64,000 nt of DNA, taken from the NCBI RefSeq assembly GCF_001113365.1, contig NZ_CKYA01000002.1, positions 299,312 to 363,311 of the forward strand, written 5' to 3'. This DNA comes from Streptococcus pneumoniae. GTDB lineage: Bacteria > Bacillota > Bacilli > Lactobacillales > Streptococcaceae. Every line of letters starts with the position of its first letter. The first letter of the stretch is position 1. The position numbers and the translations under genes were made by a program. The notes beneath the pieces were generated by a model that saw nothing but the letters and a program-made list of their open reading frames with translations, was not told the origin of the DNA and did no database searches. This document shows positions 7,239 through 15,242 of this stretch, one piece after another.

Positions 7239-7263
7239 CTTTGTCAGTTATACATTGACAAAG
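7239..7263. promoter_or_regulatory. Inverted repeat, candidate TetR operator
   Basis: CTTTGTCA (7239-7246) and TGACAAAG (7256-7263) are perfect 8-bp arms with a 9-bp gap, lying 13 bp upstream of the degV start and between the divergent degV and tetR genes. The spacer holds a TATAAC (minus strand) that could be a -10. Confidence 0.5.
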
Positions 7264-7349
7264 GTTCTGTCTTTTTTTACAATTATATCATGAAAGCCCT
7301 TGAAACAAAAGCCTCATCCGTCTGTTGTGACAAGTAGAAAGAAAATGTT

Positions 7350-7907
7350 ATGTCTGAACGTAGAATCTCTGAAAAGTCTCTTGAAAATCTCAGAAAATCA
7401 AACCAAGAATCCAATTTATTAACCAGAGAAGCCATCGAAACAGCCCTCTTGCAACTCTTGGAAAAAAAGGACTTGACCAAGATTAGTATTTCTGAATTGG
7501 TCAAACGTGCAGGCGTTTCTCGTGCGGCCTTTTATCGCAATTATGATTCCAAAGAGGAGATTTTAGAAAGCGTATTTAAACGAACTGTCCACAATATTAT
7601 GGAACAGCTGCATCATTATGATTTAAAGACAGACCTTTATCTGGTCTGGGTTCACCTTTTCCGAGAGGCAAGAAAAGAAGCCAGAGTGATTCAATTGGCC
7701 TTAGATTACCATCTGGAAAAAATCTTTGTCCAAGCCATGCAGGAATTTCTAGAAAAATACCATGGAAAATCAAAAGGTGTCAGCTCTTATCTTCATTCCT
7801 TCTGGAGCTCAGCCATCGTTTCTGTCCTTTTAAAATGGATCAAGGATGGCATGAAGGTACCAGCTGAAAAGATAGCGGATTTACGGTTACCATTTTTTAA
7901 AAAATAG
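7350..7907 (+). CDS. TetR/AcrR family regulator
   Basis: A 185-residue regulator. The N-terminal TetR helix-turn-helix is clear (residues about 27-72: AIETALLQLLEKKDLTKISISELVKRAGVSRAAFYRNYDSKEEIL), followed by a helical ligand/dimerisation domain without close named relatives that I recognise. About 20 extra residues precede the HTH. The ATG has only a weak purine-rich stretch (AGAAAGAAA) upstream. It is divergent from the DegV gene and 18 bp upstream of the dCMP deaminase gene, with which it is probably cotranscribed. Target genes are inferred only from position. Confidence 0.85.
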   Translation: MSERRISEKSLENLRKSNQESNLLTREAIETALLQLLEKKDLTKISISELVKRAGVSRAAFYRNYDSKEEILESVFKRTVHNIMEQLHHYDLKTDLYLVWVHLFREARKEARVIQLALDYHLEKIFVQAMQEFLEKYHGKSKGVSSYLHSFWSSAIVSVLLKWIKDGMKVPAEKIADLRLPFFKK

Positions 7908-7925
7908 AGAAAAAGGAGAAGAGAT

Positions 7926-8393
7926 ATGACTGAAAAAAGACTGGCATGGGATGAGTACTTTGCAGCCCAAGCATTACTAATTGCCAATCGTTCCACTTGT
8001 AAACGTGCCAAAGTGGGCGCAATTCTGGTTAAGGATAATAAGGTTATTTCCACTGGTTACAATGGTTCGGTGTCAGGTACCGAGCATTGTATTGATCACG
8101 AATGTCTGGTCATCGAAGGCCACTGTGTTCGCACCCTTCATGCTGAGGTTAATGCCATTCTCCAAGGGGCTGAGCGTGGTGTTCCTAAAGGTTTTACAGC
8201 CTATGTAACCCATTTTCCTTGTCTGAACTGTACCAAACAATTGCTTCAGGTCGGCTGCAAGCGCGTGGTTTATATCAACCAGTACCGAATGGATGACTAT
8301 GCCCAATACCTTTATCAAGAAAAAGGGACAGAATTGACCCATCTACCACTTGAGACAGTACAGGCTGCTCTTAAAGAGGCTGATCTAATGTAA
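7926..8393 (+). CDS. comEB: dCMP deaminase (ComEB-like)
   Basis: A 155-residue zinc-dependent deoxycytidylate deaminase that converts dCMP to dUMP for thymidylate synthesis. The catalytic zinc motif is complete: TLHAEVNAI (His ligand and proton-shuttling Glu) and PCLNCTK (two Cys ligands). The substrate loop STGYNGSVSG is also present. The name ComEB comes from the Bacillus comE operon, but here the gene is not beside other com genes. AAGGAG lies 7 nt before the ATG. It is followed by a terminator and then by upp, another pyrimidine gene. Confidence 0.92.
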   Translation: MTEKRLAWDEYFAAQALLIANRSTCKRAKVGAILVKDNKVISTGYNGSVSGTEHCIDHECLVIEGHCVRTLHAEVNAILQGAERGVPKGFTAYVTHFPCLNCTKQLLQVGCKRVVYINQYRMDDYAQYLYQEKGTELTHLPLETVQAALKEADLM

Positions 8394-8411
8394 AATTTAT
8401 CAAAAATAAAT

Positions 8412-8440
8412 GGTTTAGAAAGATTTTTAAACCGTTTTTT
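8412..8440 (+). terminator. Terminator between comEB and upp
   Basis: GGTTTA pairs with TAAACC and is followed by a T run, which leads straight into the extended -10 TGGTATAAT of upp (hexamer 8443-8448). Confidence 0.7.
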
Positions 8441-8481
8441 GGTATAATAAGAAGAATAAATTGAAAGAAGGAATTCCAAAA

Positions 8482-9111
8482 ATGGGAAAAATTGAAGTTA
8501 TTAATCACCCGCTGATTCAACACAAATTGTCAATCTTGCGTCGTACAGATACTTCTACAAAAGCTTTTCGTGAGCTAGTAGATGAGATTGCAATGTTGAT
8601 GGGGTATGAAGTACTTCGTGATCTTCCACTAGAAGATGTGGAAATCGAAACACCAATCACAAAAACAGTTCAAAAACAATTGGCAGGTAAGAAATTGGCC
8701 ATCGTTCCAATCTTGCGTGCGGGTATCGGGATGGTTGATGGTCTCTTGAGCTTGGTTCCAGCTGCTAAAGTTGGTCACATCGGTATGTACCGTGATGAAG
8801 AAACACTTCAACCAGTTGAGTACTTGGTAAAATTGCCTGAGGACATTGACCAACGTCAAATTTTTGTAGTAGACCCAATGTTAGCAACAGGTGGCTCAGC
8901 AATCTTGGCTGTTGATTCTCTTAAAAAACGTGGCGCATCAAATATTAAATTTGTCTGCCTTGTATCTGCTCCAGAAGGTGTAAAAGCCCTTCAAGAAGCT
9001 CATCCGGATGTAGAAATCTTTACAGCAGCCTTGGATGAACGTTTGAACGAACACGGTTATATCGTTCCAGGTCTTGGAGATGCTGGAGACCGCTTGTTCG
9101 GTACAAAATAA
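8482..9111 (+). CDS. upp: Uracil phosphoribosyltransferase
   Basis: A 209-residue UPRTase that makes UMP from uracil and PRPP (pyrimidine salvage). The PRPP-binding signature VVDPMLATGGSA and the uracil-binding C-terminus YIVPGLGDAGDRLFG are intact, and length matches the family. ATG 8482 is chosen over the TTG at 8461 because AAGGAA (8468-8473) is 8 nt upstream. Transcription starts from the TGGTATAAT element at 8440-8448. A weak stem at 9128-9150 follows, without a proper T run. Confidence 0.96.
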   Translation: MGKIEVINHPLIQHKLSILRRTDTSTKAFRELVDEIAMLMGYEVLRDLPLEDVEIETPITKTVQKQLAGKKLAIVPILRAGIGMVDGLLSLVPAAKVGHIGMYRDEETLQPVEYLVKLPEDIDQRQIFVVDPMLATGGSAILAVDSLKKRGASNIKFVCLVSAPEGVKALQEAHPDVEIFTAALDERLNEHGYIVPGLGDAGDRLFGTK

Positions 9112-9200
9112 GATCGAAAAGAAGATTGACTTGGAAAAGTATTTCCAGTCACGAAAGGAGGTTGGGTTTTTGTTTCTGTCTAATGAAAGCAGAGCAAAAA

Positions 9201-9230
9201 TTTGACCTTTTTTGACCAAGATATTATAAT
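9201..9230 (+). promoter_or_regulatory. clpP promoter with CtsR operator
   Basis: Two TTTGACC heptads (9201-9207 and 9211-9217) separated by TTT match the CtsR heat-shock operator read on the opposite strand. The first overlaps the -35 (TTGACC 9202-9207), and TATAAT (9225-9230) follows after 17 bp. A third TTTGACC half-site lies at 9248-9254. Confidence 0.92.
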
Positions 9231-9284
9231 AGTCTTATCTTCAGTCATTTGACCAACAAAAATAAAACTCAAAAGGAGAAATGA

Positions 9285-9875
9285 ATGATTCCTGTCGTTA
9301 TTGAACAAACAAGCCGTGGAGAACGTTCCTACGATATTTACTCACGTCTTCTCAAAGACCGCATCATTATGCTGACTGGTCCAGTTGAAGACAATATGGC
9401 TAACTCTGTTATTGCCCAATTGCTTTTCTTGGATGCCCAAGATAGTACAAAAGATATTTACCTTTATGTCAATACACCTGGTGGTTCCGTTTCAGCTGGT
9501 TTGGCAATCGTTGATACTATGAACTTTATCAAAGCAGATGTCCAAACTATCGTTATGGGAATGGCTGCATCTATGGGGACGGTCATTGCATCAAGTGGAG
9601 CAAAAGGCAAACGTTTCATGCTTCCAAATGCAGAGTATATGATTCACCAACCAATGGGCGGTACAGGTGGAGGTACTCAACAAACTGATATGGCGATCGC
9701 TGCAGAACACTTGCTTAAAACTCGTCATACCTTGGAAAAAATCTTGGCTGAAAATTCAGGTCAGTCAATCGAAAAAGTTCATGCAGATGCAGAACGTGAT
9801 AACTGGATGAGCGCCCAAGAAACACTTGAATATGGCTTCATTGATGAAATCATGGCTAACAATTCATTGAACTAA
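9285..9875 (+). CDS. clpP: ATP-dependent Clp protease proteolytic subunit
   Basis: A 196-residue serine peptidase that forms the tetradecameric chamber used by ClpX, ClpC and ClpE for protein turnover, stress tolerance and competence control. The catalytic Ser lies in GMAASMGTVI, His in MIHQPMGG, and Asp in ERDNWMS. N-terminal IPVVIEQTSRGERSYDIYSRLL is typical. AAGGAG precedes the ATG, with a second out-of-frame ATG four bases earlier. The CtsR operator in its promoter shows heat-shock repression. Confidence 0.97.
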   Translation: MIPVVIEQTSRGERSYDIYSRLLKDRIIMLTGPVEDNMANSVIAQLLFLDAQDSTKDIYLYVNTPGGSVSAGLAIVDTMNFIKADVQTIVMGMAASMGTVIASSGAKGKRFMLPNAEYMIHQPMGGTGGGTQQTDMAIAAEHLLKTRHTLEKILAENSGQSIEKVHADAERDNWMSAQETLEYGFIDEIMANNSLN

Positions 9876-9887
9876 TGATGATAGAAG

Positions 9888-9914
9888 GCAAACTCGACTG
9901 GGTTTGCTTTTTTT
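9888..9914 (+). terminator. Terminator after clpP
   Basis: GCAAAC pairs with GTTTGC around CGACTGG, followed by seven T. It runs into the TGGTATAAT element (hexamer 9917-9922) of the next gene. Confidence 0.8.
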
Positions 9915-9953
9915 GGTATAATAGGGAGAGATTTCTTAGAAAGAGGATTTATC

Positions 9954-10220
9954 ATGTTTGAAAAAGTCAATCGATCTGGCTTGATTATCTATCTTTATTA
10001 TAATCGTGATGCCAAAAAACTTCAGGATTATGGAGATATTACCTATCATTCCAAGAAACATCGTTACTTACAACTTTATGTTCCAACTCAAGAAGTGGAG
10101 CAATTGGTCGGGCGCTTGAGCAAGGAAAAGTTTATCAAAAAAGTCAGAGTTTGTCATATCCAAGAACTGGAAACACCCTTTGTGGGCAACCTTTACCGAG
10201 AAGAAAACGTTATCAGATAA
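9954..10220 (+). CDS. YlbG family protein (DUF2129)
   Basis: An 88-residue protein matching the YlbG/UPF0298 (DUF2129) family: RSGLIIYLYYNRDAKKLQDYGDI, then KKHRYLQLYV and the C-terminal KVRVCHIQELETPF. It is a small soluble alpha/beta protein common in Bacillales and Lactobacillales, with no established function. It has its own extended -10 promoter and a moderate RBS (AAAGAGG). It sits between clpP and the liv locus and is not obviously linked to either. Confidence 0.85.
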   Translation: MFEKVNRSGLIIYLYYNRDAKKLQDYGDITYHSKKHRYLQLYVPTQEVEQLVGRLSKEKFIKKVRVCHIQELETPFVGNLYREENVIR

Positions 10221-10237
10221 AAATTTAAAGAAAAGTG

Positions 10238-10266
10238 TTGACAATTTTCTGATAATTCGGTATATT
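10238..10266 (+). promoter_or_regulatory. livJ promoter overlapped by a CodY box
   Basis: TTGACA (10238-10243) and TATATT (10261-10266) have a 17-bp spacer. The spacer contains AATTTTCTGATAATT (10243-10257), 14 of 15 matches to the CodY consensus. CodY bound there would block RNA polymerase when branched-chain amino acids are plentiful. Confidence 0.85.
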
Positions 10267-10303
10267 CTTAACAGACTATTTAAGAAATAAGGAGACAAAA
10301 AAG

Positions 10304-11464
10304 ATGAAGAAAAAATTTGCCCTATCGTTTGTGGCGCTTGCAAGTGTAGCACTTCTTGCAGCCTGTGGAGAAGTGAAGTCTGGAGCAGTCAACACTGCTG
10401 GTAACTCAGTAGAGGAAAAGACAATTAAAATCGGATTTAACTTCGAAGAAACTGGTGCCGTAGCTGCCTACGGAACATCTGAACAAAAAGGTGCCCAATT
10501 GGCTGTTGATGAAATCAATGCAGCAGGTGGTATCGACGGAAAACAAATCGAAGTAGTCGATAAAGATAACAAGTCTGAAACAGCTGAAGCGGCTTCAGTA
10601 ACAACTAACCTTGTAACCCAATCTAAAGTATCAGCAATCGTAGGACCTGCGACATCTGGTGCAACTGCAGCTGCGGTAGCGAACGCTACAAAAGCAGGTG
10701 TTCCATTGATCTCACCAAGTGCGACTCAAGATGGACTGACTAAAGGTCAAGATTACCTCTTTATTGGAACTTTCCAAGATAGCTTCCAAGGAAAAATTAT
10801 CTCAAACTATGTTTCTGAAAAATTAAATGCTAAGAAAGTTGTTCTTTACACTGACAATGCCAGCGACTATGCTAAAGGGATTGCTAAAGCTTTCCGTGAA
10901 GCTTACAAGGGTGAAATCGTTGCAGATGAAACTTTTGTAGCAGGTGACACAGACTTCCAAGCAGCCCTTACAAAAATGAAAGGAAAAGACTTTGATGCTA
11001 TCATCGTCCCTGGTTACTACACTGAAGCTGGTAAAATTGTAAACCAAGCGCGTGGTATGGGAATTGACAAACCAATCGTTGGTGGTGATGGATTCAACGG
11101 TGAAGAGTTTGTACAACAAGCAACTCCTGAAAAAGCATCAAACATCTACTTTATCTCAGGCTTCTCAACTACTGTAGAAGTTTCAGCTAAAGCAAAAGCC
11201 TTCCTTGACGCATACCGTGCTAAGTACAATGAAGAGCCTTCAACATTTGCAGCCTTGGCTTATGACTCAGTTCACCTTGTAGCAAACGCAGCAAAAGGTG
11301 CTAAAAACTCTGGTGAAATCAAGGATAACCTTGCTAAAACAAAAGACTTTGAAGGTGTAACTGGTCAAACAAGCTTCGATGCAGACCACAACACAGTCAA
11401 AACTGCTTACATGATGACCATGAACAATGGTAAGGTTGAAGCAGCAGAAGTTGTAAAACCATAA
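10304..11464 (+). CDS. livJ: Branched-chain amino-acid ABC transporter, binding lipoprotein
   Basis: A 386-residue substrate-binding protein of the Leu/Ile/Val (type I periplasmic-binding) family. A lipoprotein signal ends in LAAC (Cys21), so the mature protein is lipid-anchored outside the membrane. The fold begins IKIGFNFEETGAVAAYG and contains the conserved GPATSGATAA loop and YDSVHL near the C-terminus. It captures Leu, Ile or Val for LivHMGF. It is separated from livH by a stem-loop that probably makes livJ mRNA more abundant than the rest. A CodY-like box sits in its promoter. Confidence 0.95.
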   Translation: MKKKFALSFVALASVALLAACGEVKSGAVNTAGNSVEEKTIKIGFNFEETGAVAAYGTSEQKGAQLAVDEINAAGGIDGKQIEVVDKDNKSETAEAASVTTNLVTQSKVSAIVGPATSGATAAAVANATKAGVPLISPSATQDGLTKGQDYLFIGTFQDSFQGKIISNYVSEKLNAKKVVLYTDNASDYAKGIAKAFREAYKGEIVADETFVAGDTDFQAALTKMKGKDFDAIIVPGYYTEAGKIVNQARGMGIDKPIVGGDGFNGEEFVQQATPEKASNIYFISGFSTTVEVSAKAKAFLDAYRAKYNEEPSTFAALAYDSVHLVANAAKGAKNSGEIKDNLAKTKDFEGVTGQTSFDADHNTVKTAYMMTMNNGKVEAAEVVKP

Positions 11465-11475
11465 TAGAAAATGTT

Positions 11476-11512
11476 GAAATAGGGAATGAGCCTCGGACTC
11501 ACTCCCTGTTTC
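11476..11512 (+). other. Intercistronic stem-loop between livJ and livH
   Basis: A 15-bp stem (GAAATAGGGAATGAG with CTCACTCCCTGTTTC, one wobble and one mismatch) without a clean T run. A second small hairpin, TGAGGGGCAACCCTCA, follows at 11537-11552. This pattern fits differential expression by partial termination or 3'-end protection of livJ mRNA. Confidence 0.6.
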
Positions 11513-11579
11513 GATGTTTAAGAACCTATCAAAAAGTGAGGGGCAACCCTCAAAATTATAAATAGAAAGAGTGAATCTT

Positions 11580-12449
11580 ATGCTCCAACAACTAGTAAAT
11601 GGTTTGATTCTAGGTAGTGTTTATGCGCTGTTAGCCCTAGGATATACCATGGTTTACGGAATTATCAAGCTCATCAACTTCGCCCACGGTGATATTTATA
11701 TGATGGGAGCCTTTATCGGTTATTTCTTGATCAATTCTTTCCAAATGAATTTCTTTGTAGCTCTTATTGTAGCTATGCTAGCGACAGCCATTCTGGGTGT
11801 CGTGATTGAGTTCCTTGCTTACCGACCTTTGCGTCACTCTACTCGTATTGCTGTTTTGATTACAGCTATTGGGGTTTCATTCCTATTGGAGTATGGAATG
11901 GTCTATCTGGTTGGTGCCAATACCCGTGCCTTCCCTCAAGCGATTCAAACAGTTCGCTATGATTTGGGACCAGTTAGCCTAACAAACGTGCAGTTAATGA
12001 TCTTGGCTATTTCCTTGATTTTGATGATTTTGTTACAAGTCATTGTCCAAAAGACTAAGATGGGGAAAGCCATGCGTGCAGTATCCGTAGATAGCGATGC
12101 AGCACAATTGATGGGAATCAATGTAAACCGTACTATCAGCTTTACCTTCGCTTTGGGTTCAGCTCTTGCGGGTGCGGCTGGTGTTCTGATTGCTCTTTAT
12201 TATAACTCTCTTGAGCCTTTGATGGGGGTTACTCCAGGTCTTAAATCTTTCGTTGCCGCAGTACTTGGTGGTATCGGAATTATTCCTGGTGCGGCTCTTG
12301 GTGGTTTTGTGATTGGTCTATTGGAAACCTTTGCGACAGCCTTTGGGATGTCAGACTTCCGTGATGCCATTGTTTATGGGATCTTGTTGTTGATCTTGAT
12401 TGTCCGCCCAGCTGGTATCCTTGGTAAAAATGTGAAAGAGAAGGTGTAA
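11580..12449 (+). CDS. livH: Branched-chain amino-acid ABC transporter permease LivH
   Basis: A 289-residue membrane protein with about eight hydrophobic helices. The LivH signatures GLILGSVYALLALGYTMVYGIIKLINFAHGD near the N-terminus and the cytoplasmic coupling segment (KAMRAVSVDSDAAQLMGIN) are present. It forms the channel with LivM. I choose ATG 11580, 8 nt after AGAAAGAG, over the GTG at 11571. It is followed 3 bp later by livM, in a five-gene operon. Confidence 0.93.
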   Translation: MLQQLVNGLILGSVYALLALGYTMVYGIIKLINFAHGDIYMMGAFIGYFLINSFQMNFFVALIVAMLATAILGVVIEFLAYRPLRHSTRIAVLITAIGVSFLLEYGMVYLVGANTRAFPQAIQTVRYDLGPVSLTNVQLMILAISLILMILLQVIVQKTKMGKAMRAVSVDSDAAQLMGINVNRTISFTFALGSALAGAAGVLIALYYNSLEPLMGVTPGLKSFVAAVLGGIGIIPGAALGGFVIGLLETFATAFGMSDFRDAIVYGILLLILIVRPAGILGKNVKEKV

Positions 12450-12452
12450 ACG

Positions 12453-13409
12453 ATGAAAGAAAATTTAAAAGTTAATATTCTATGGTTACTCCTTTTGCTA
12501 GCTGGCTATGGCTTGATTAGTGTATTGGTTTCAGTCGGAGTACTCAATCTATTCTATGTTCAGATTTTACAACAAATTGGAATCAATATTATTCTGGCTG
12601 TTGGTCTCAACTTAATCGTTGGTTTTTCAGGACAATTTTCACTTGGTCATGCTGGTTTCATGGCGATTGGTGCCTATGCAGCAGCTATTATTGGTTCTAA
12701 ATCACCGACCTACGGTGCCTTCTTTGGAGCTATGCTGATAGGGGCTTTGCTTTCAGGAGCGGTTGCCTTGCTTGTCGGCATTCCAACCTTGCGTTTGAAG
12801 GGGGACTATCTTGCGGTAGCTACTCTAGGTGTTTCTGAAATTATCCGTATCTTTATCATCAATGGCGGAAGCCTTACAAATGGTGCAGCAGGTATCTTGG
12901 GAATTCCTAACTTTACAACTTGGCAAATGGTTTACTTCTTTGTCGTGATCACAACCATTGCAACATTGAACTTCTTGCGTAGTCCAATTGGACGTTCAAC
13001 CCTCTCCGTTCGTGAAGATGAAATCGCTGCAGAGTCAGTTGGTGTTAATACAACTAAAATTAAAATCATCGCCTTTGTCTTTGGTGCCATTACTGCAAGT
13101 ATTGCAGGGTCACTTCAGGCAGGATTTATCGGTTCAGTTGTACCGAAAGATTACACCTTCATCAACTCAATCAACGTTTTGATCATTGTTGTCTTTGGTG
13201 GCCTTGGTTCCATTACAGGTGCCATTGTTTCAGCCATTGTTCTTGGAATTTTGAATATGCTTCTCCAAGATGTTGCCAGCGTGCGTATGATTATTTACGC
13301 TTTGGCCTTGGTCTTGGTAATGATTTTCAGACCAGGTGGACTTCTTGGAACATGGGAATTGAGCCTATCACGTTTCTTTAAAAAATCTAAGAAGGAGGAA
13401 CAAAACTAA
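12453..13409 (+). CDS. livM: Branched-chain amino-acid ABC transporter permease LivM
   Basis: A 318-residue polytopic permease of the LivM type: GINIILAVGLNLIVGFSGQFSLGHAGFMAIGAY is diagnostic, and the coupling segment STLSVREDEIAAESVGVNTTK is intact. It pairs with LivH in the membrane. The stop codon overlaps the start of livG by one base (TAATG), indicating translational coupling. The C-terminus ends in a Lys-rich cytoplasmic tail. Confidence 0.93.
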   Translation: MKENLKVNILWLLLLLAGYGLISVLVSVGVLNLFYVQILQQIGINIILAVGLNLIVGFSGQFSLGHAGFMAIGAYAAAIIGSKSPTYGAFFGAMLIGALLSGAVALLVGIPTLRLKGDYLAVATLGVSEIIRIFIINGGSLTNGAAGILGIPNFTTWQMVYFFVVITTIATLNFLRSPIGRSTLSVREDEIAAESVGVNTTKIKIIAFVFGAITASIAGSLQAGFIGSVVPKDYTFINSINVLIIVVFGGLGSITGAIVSAIVLGILNMLLQDVASVRMIIYALALVLVMIFRPGGLLGTWELSLSRFFKKSKKEEQN

Positions 13410-14173
13410 TGGCATTACTTGAAGTAAAACAGTTAACCAAACATTTTGGCGGTCTAACAGCTGTTGGAGATGTGACTCTTGAATTGAACGAAGGGGAATT
13501 GGTTGGACTAATCGGTCCAAATGGAGCTGGGAAAACCACCCTTTTCAACCTTTTGACAGGTGTTTATGAACCAAGTGAGGGCACAGTAACCTTAGATGGT
13601 CACCTTTTGAATGGGAAGTCACCTTATAAGATTGCTTCTTTAGGACTTGGACGTACTTTCCAAAATATCCGTCTCTTTAAAGATTTAACAGTTTTGGACA
13701 ATGTTTTGATTGCTTTTGGTAACCATCACAAACAACATGTTTTTGCTAGTTTCTTACGCTTACCAGCTTTTTACAAGAGTGAAAAAGAATTAAAAGCTAA
13801 GGCTTTGGAATTGTTGAAAATCTTTGATTTAGATGGTGATGCAGAAACTCTTGCTAAAAATCTTGCCTACGGACAACAACGTCGTTTGGAAATTGTTCGT
13901 GCCCTCGCTACGGAACCTAAAATTCTCTTTTTAGATGAACCAGCAGCAGGTATGAACCCGCAGGAAACAGCCGAATTGACTGAGTTAATTCGTCGTATCA
14001 AAGATGAATTTAAGATTACGATCATGCTGATTGAACACGATATGAATCTGGTCATGGAAGTAACAGAACGTATCTACGTACTTGAATATGGTCGTTTGAT
14101 TGCTCAAGGAACTCCAGACGAAATTAAGACCAATAAACGTGTTATCGAAGCTTATCTAGGAGGTGAATCCTAA
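13409..14173 (+). CDS. livG: Branched-chain amino-acid ABC transporter ATPase LivG
   Basis: A 254-residue ATPase. Walker A is GPNGAGKTT, the signature region reads LAYGQQRRLEIVRALA (the LivG variant of LSGGQ), Walker B is ILFLDEPAAGMNP, and the switch His is in IEHDMN. The LivG-specific insert after Walker A (IASLGLGRTFQNIRLF) is present. It overlaps livM and livF by one base at each end and works with LivF as a heterodimer. Confidence 0.94.
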   Translation: MALLEVKQLTKHFGGLTAVGDVTLELNEGELVGLIGPNGAGKTTLFNLLTGVYEPSEGTVTLDGHLLNGKSPYKIASLGLGRTFQNIRLFKDLTVLDNVLIAFGNHHKQHVFASFLRLPAFYKSEKELKAKALELLKIFDLDGDAETLAKNLAYGQQRRLEIVRALATEPKILFLDEPAAGMNPQETAELTELIRRIKDEFKITIMLIEHDMNLVMEVTERIYVLEYGRLIAQGTPDEIKTNKRVIEAYLGGES

Positions 14174-14883
14174 TGTCTATGTTAAAAGTTGAAAATCTTT
14201 CTGTACATTACGGTATGATCCAAGCAGTCCGTGATGTAAGCTTTGAAGTGAATGAAGGAGAAGTTGTTTCCCTTATCGGTGCCAATGGTGCAGGTAAGAC
14301 AACTATTCTCCGTACCTTGTCTGGTTTGGTTAGACCAAGTTCAGGAAAGATTGAATTTTTAGGTCAAGAAATCCAAAAAATGCCAGCTCAGAAAATCGTG
14401 GCAGGTGGTCTTTCACAAGTACCAGAAGGACGCCATGTTTTCCCTGGTTTGACTGTTATGGAAAATCTTGAGATGGGAGCTTTCTTAAAGAAAAATCGTG
14501 AAGAAAATCAAGCTAACTTGAAAAAAGTTTTCTCACGTTTTCCTCGTCTTGAAGAACGGAAGAACCAAGACGCAGCCACTCTTTCAGGTGGTGAGCAACA
14601 AATGCTTGCCATGGGACGCGCTCTTATGTCAACACCAAAACTTCTTCTTTTAGATGAACCATCAATGGGACTTGCCCCAATCTTTATCCAAGAGATTTTT
14701 GATATCATTCAAGATATTCAGAAGCAAGGGACAACTGTCCTCTTGATTGAACAAAATGCCAATAAAGCACTCGCAATCTCTGACCGAGGATATGTATTGG
14801 AAACAGGGAAAATCGTCCTATCCGGAACAGGAAAAGAACTCGCCTCATCAGAAGAAGTCAGAAAAGCATATCTGGGTGGTTAA
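14173..14883 (+). CDS. livF: Branched-chain amino-acid ABC transporter ATPase LivF
   Basis: A 236-residue ATPase, the last gene of the liv operon. Walker A is GANGAGKTT, the signature is LSGGEQQML, Walker B is LLLLDEPSMGLAP, and the switch region is IEQNANKAL. GLSQVPEGRHVFPGLTVMENL marks it as LivF rather than LivG. A strong terminator follows at once. Confidence 0.94.
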   Translation: MSMLKVENLSVHYGMIQAVRDVSFEVNEGEVVSLIGANGAGKTTILRTLSGLVRPSSGKIEFLGQEIQKMPAQKIVAGGLSQVPEGRHVFPGLTVMENLEMGAFLKKNREENQANLKKVFSRFPRLEERKNQDAATLSGGEQQMLAMGRALMSTPKLLLLDEPSMGLAPIFIQEIFDIIQDIQKQGTTVLLIEQNANKALAISDRGYVLETGKIVLSGTGKELASSEEVRKAYLGG

Positions 14884-14904
14884 AAAGGTCCGGGGGACCT
14901 TTTT
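14883..14904 (+). terminator. Terminator of the liv operon
   Basis: AAAAAGGTCC and GGACCTTTTT form a near-perfect stem around a GG loop, with a T run, two bases after the livF stop. Confidence 0.9.
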
Positions 14905-14909
14905 AATCG

Positions 14910-15110
14910 GTGGATAGAGATTGCGAAGCAATCATAGCATAGTCTGGGAGACTAGTTTAGGTTGTAGATAAAGATTGCGAAGCAATTATCTTATCCAGTG
15001 GATTATTTTAGTTGGCATATTTAGATTGCAAACAAATCTAGATCTACACTGAAAGATGAATTTCTAATAATTGAAATAAAATCGAATGAAACGTATCTTA
15101 CCTTCATTCA
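14910..15110. repeat. Gene-free stretch with three hairpin-forming near-repeats
   Basis: The motif AGATTGCGAAGCAAT occurs at 14918 and 14972, and a diverged form AGATTGCAAACAAAT at 15023. Each can fold into a small hairpin, with spacings of 54 and 51 bases. No ORF of note is present. The stretch is not BOX. I do not recognise the element. Confidence 0.45.
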
Positions 15111-15111
15111 C

Positions 15112-15136
15112 AGAGCTCGATTTCAGAGCTCTTTTT
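15112..15136 (+). terminator. Terminator ending the non-coding stretch
   Basis: AGAGCTC and GAGCTCT pair around GATTTCA, followed by five T. No gene precedes it for over 200 bp, so it may end a transcript from the repeat-containing stretch. Confidence 0.65.
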
Positions 15137-15184
15137 GCTAGCTTATTCATACTTTTCTGAATTTTGAAAAAGAAATGTAAGCGT

Positions 15185-15213
15185 TTGATAGATTTGCAAA
15201 AAGATTGTATAAT
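15185..15213 (+). promoter_or_regulatory. Promoter of the CBS/ACT gene
   Basis: TTGATA (15185-15190), a 17-bp spacer, and TATAAT (15208-15213), 30 bp before the start codon at 15243. Confidence 0.75.
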
Positions 15214-15242
15214 AGGGATAAGAATAGAAAAGGAGAAGTCTC

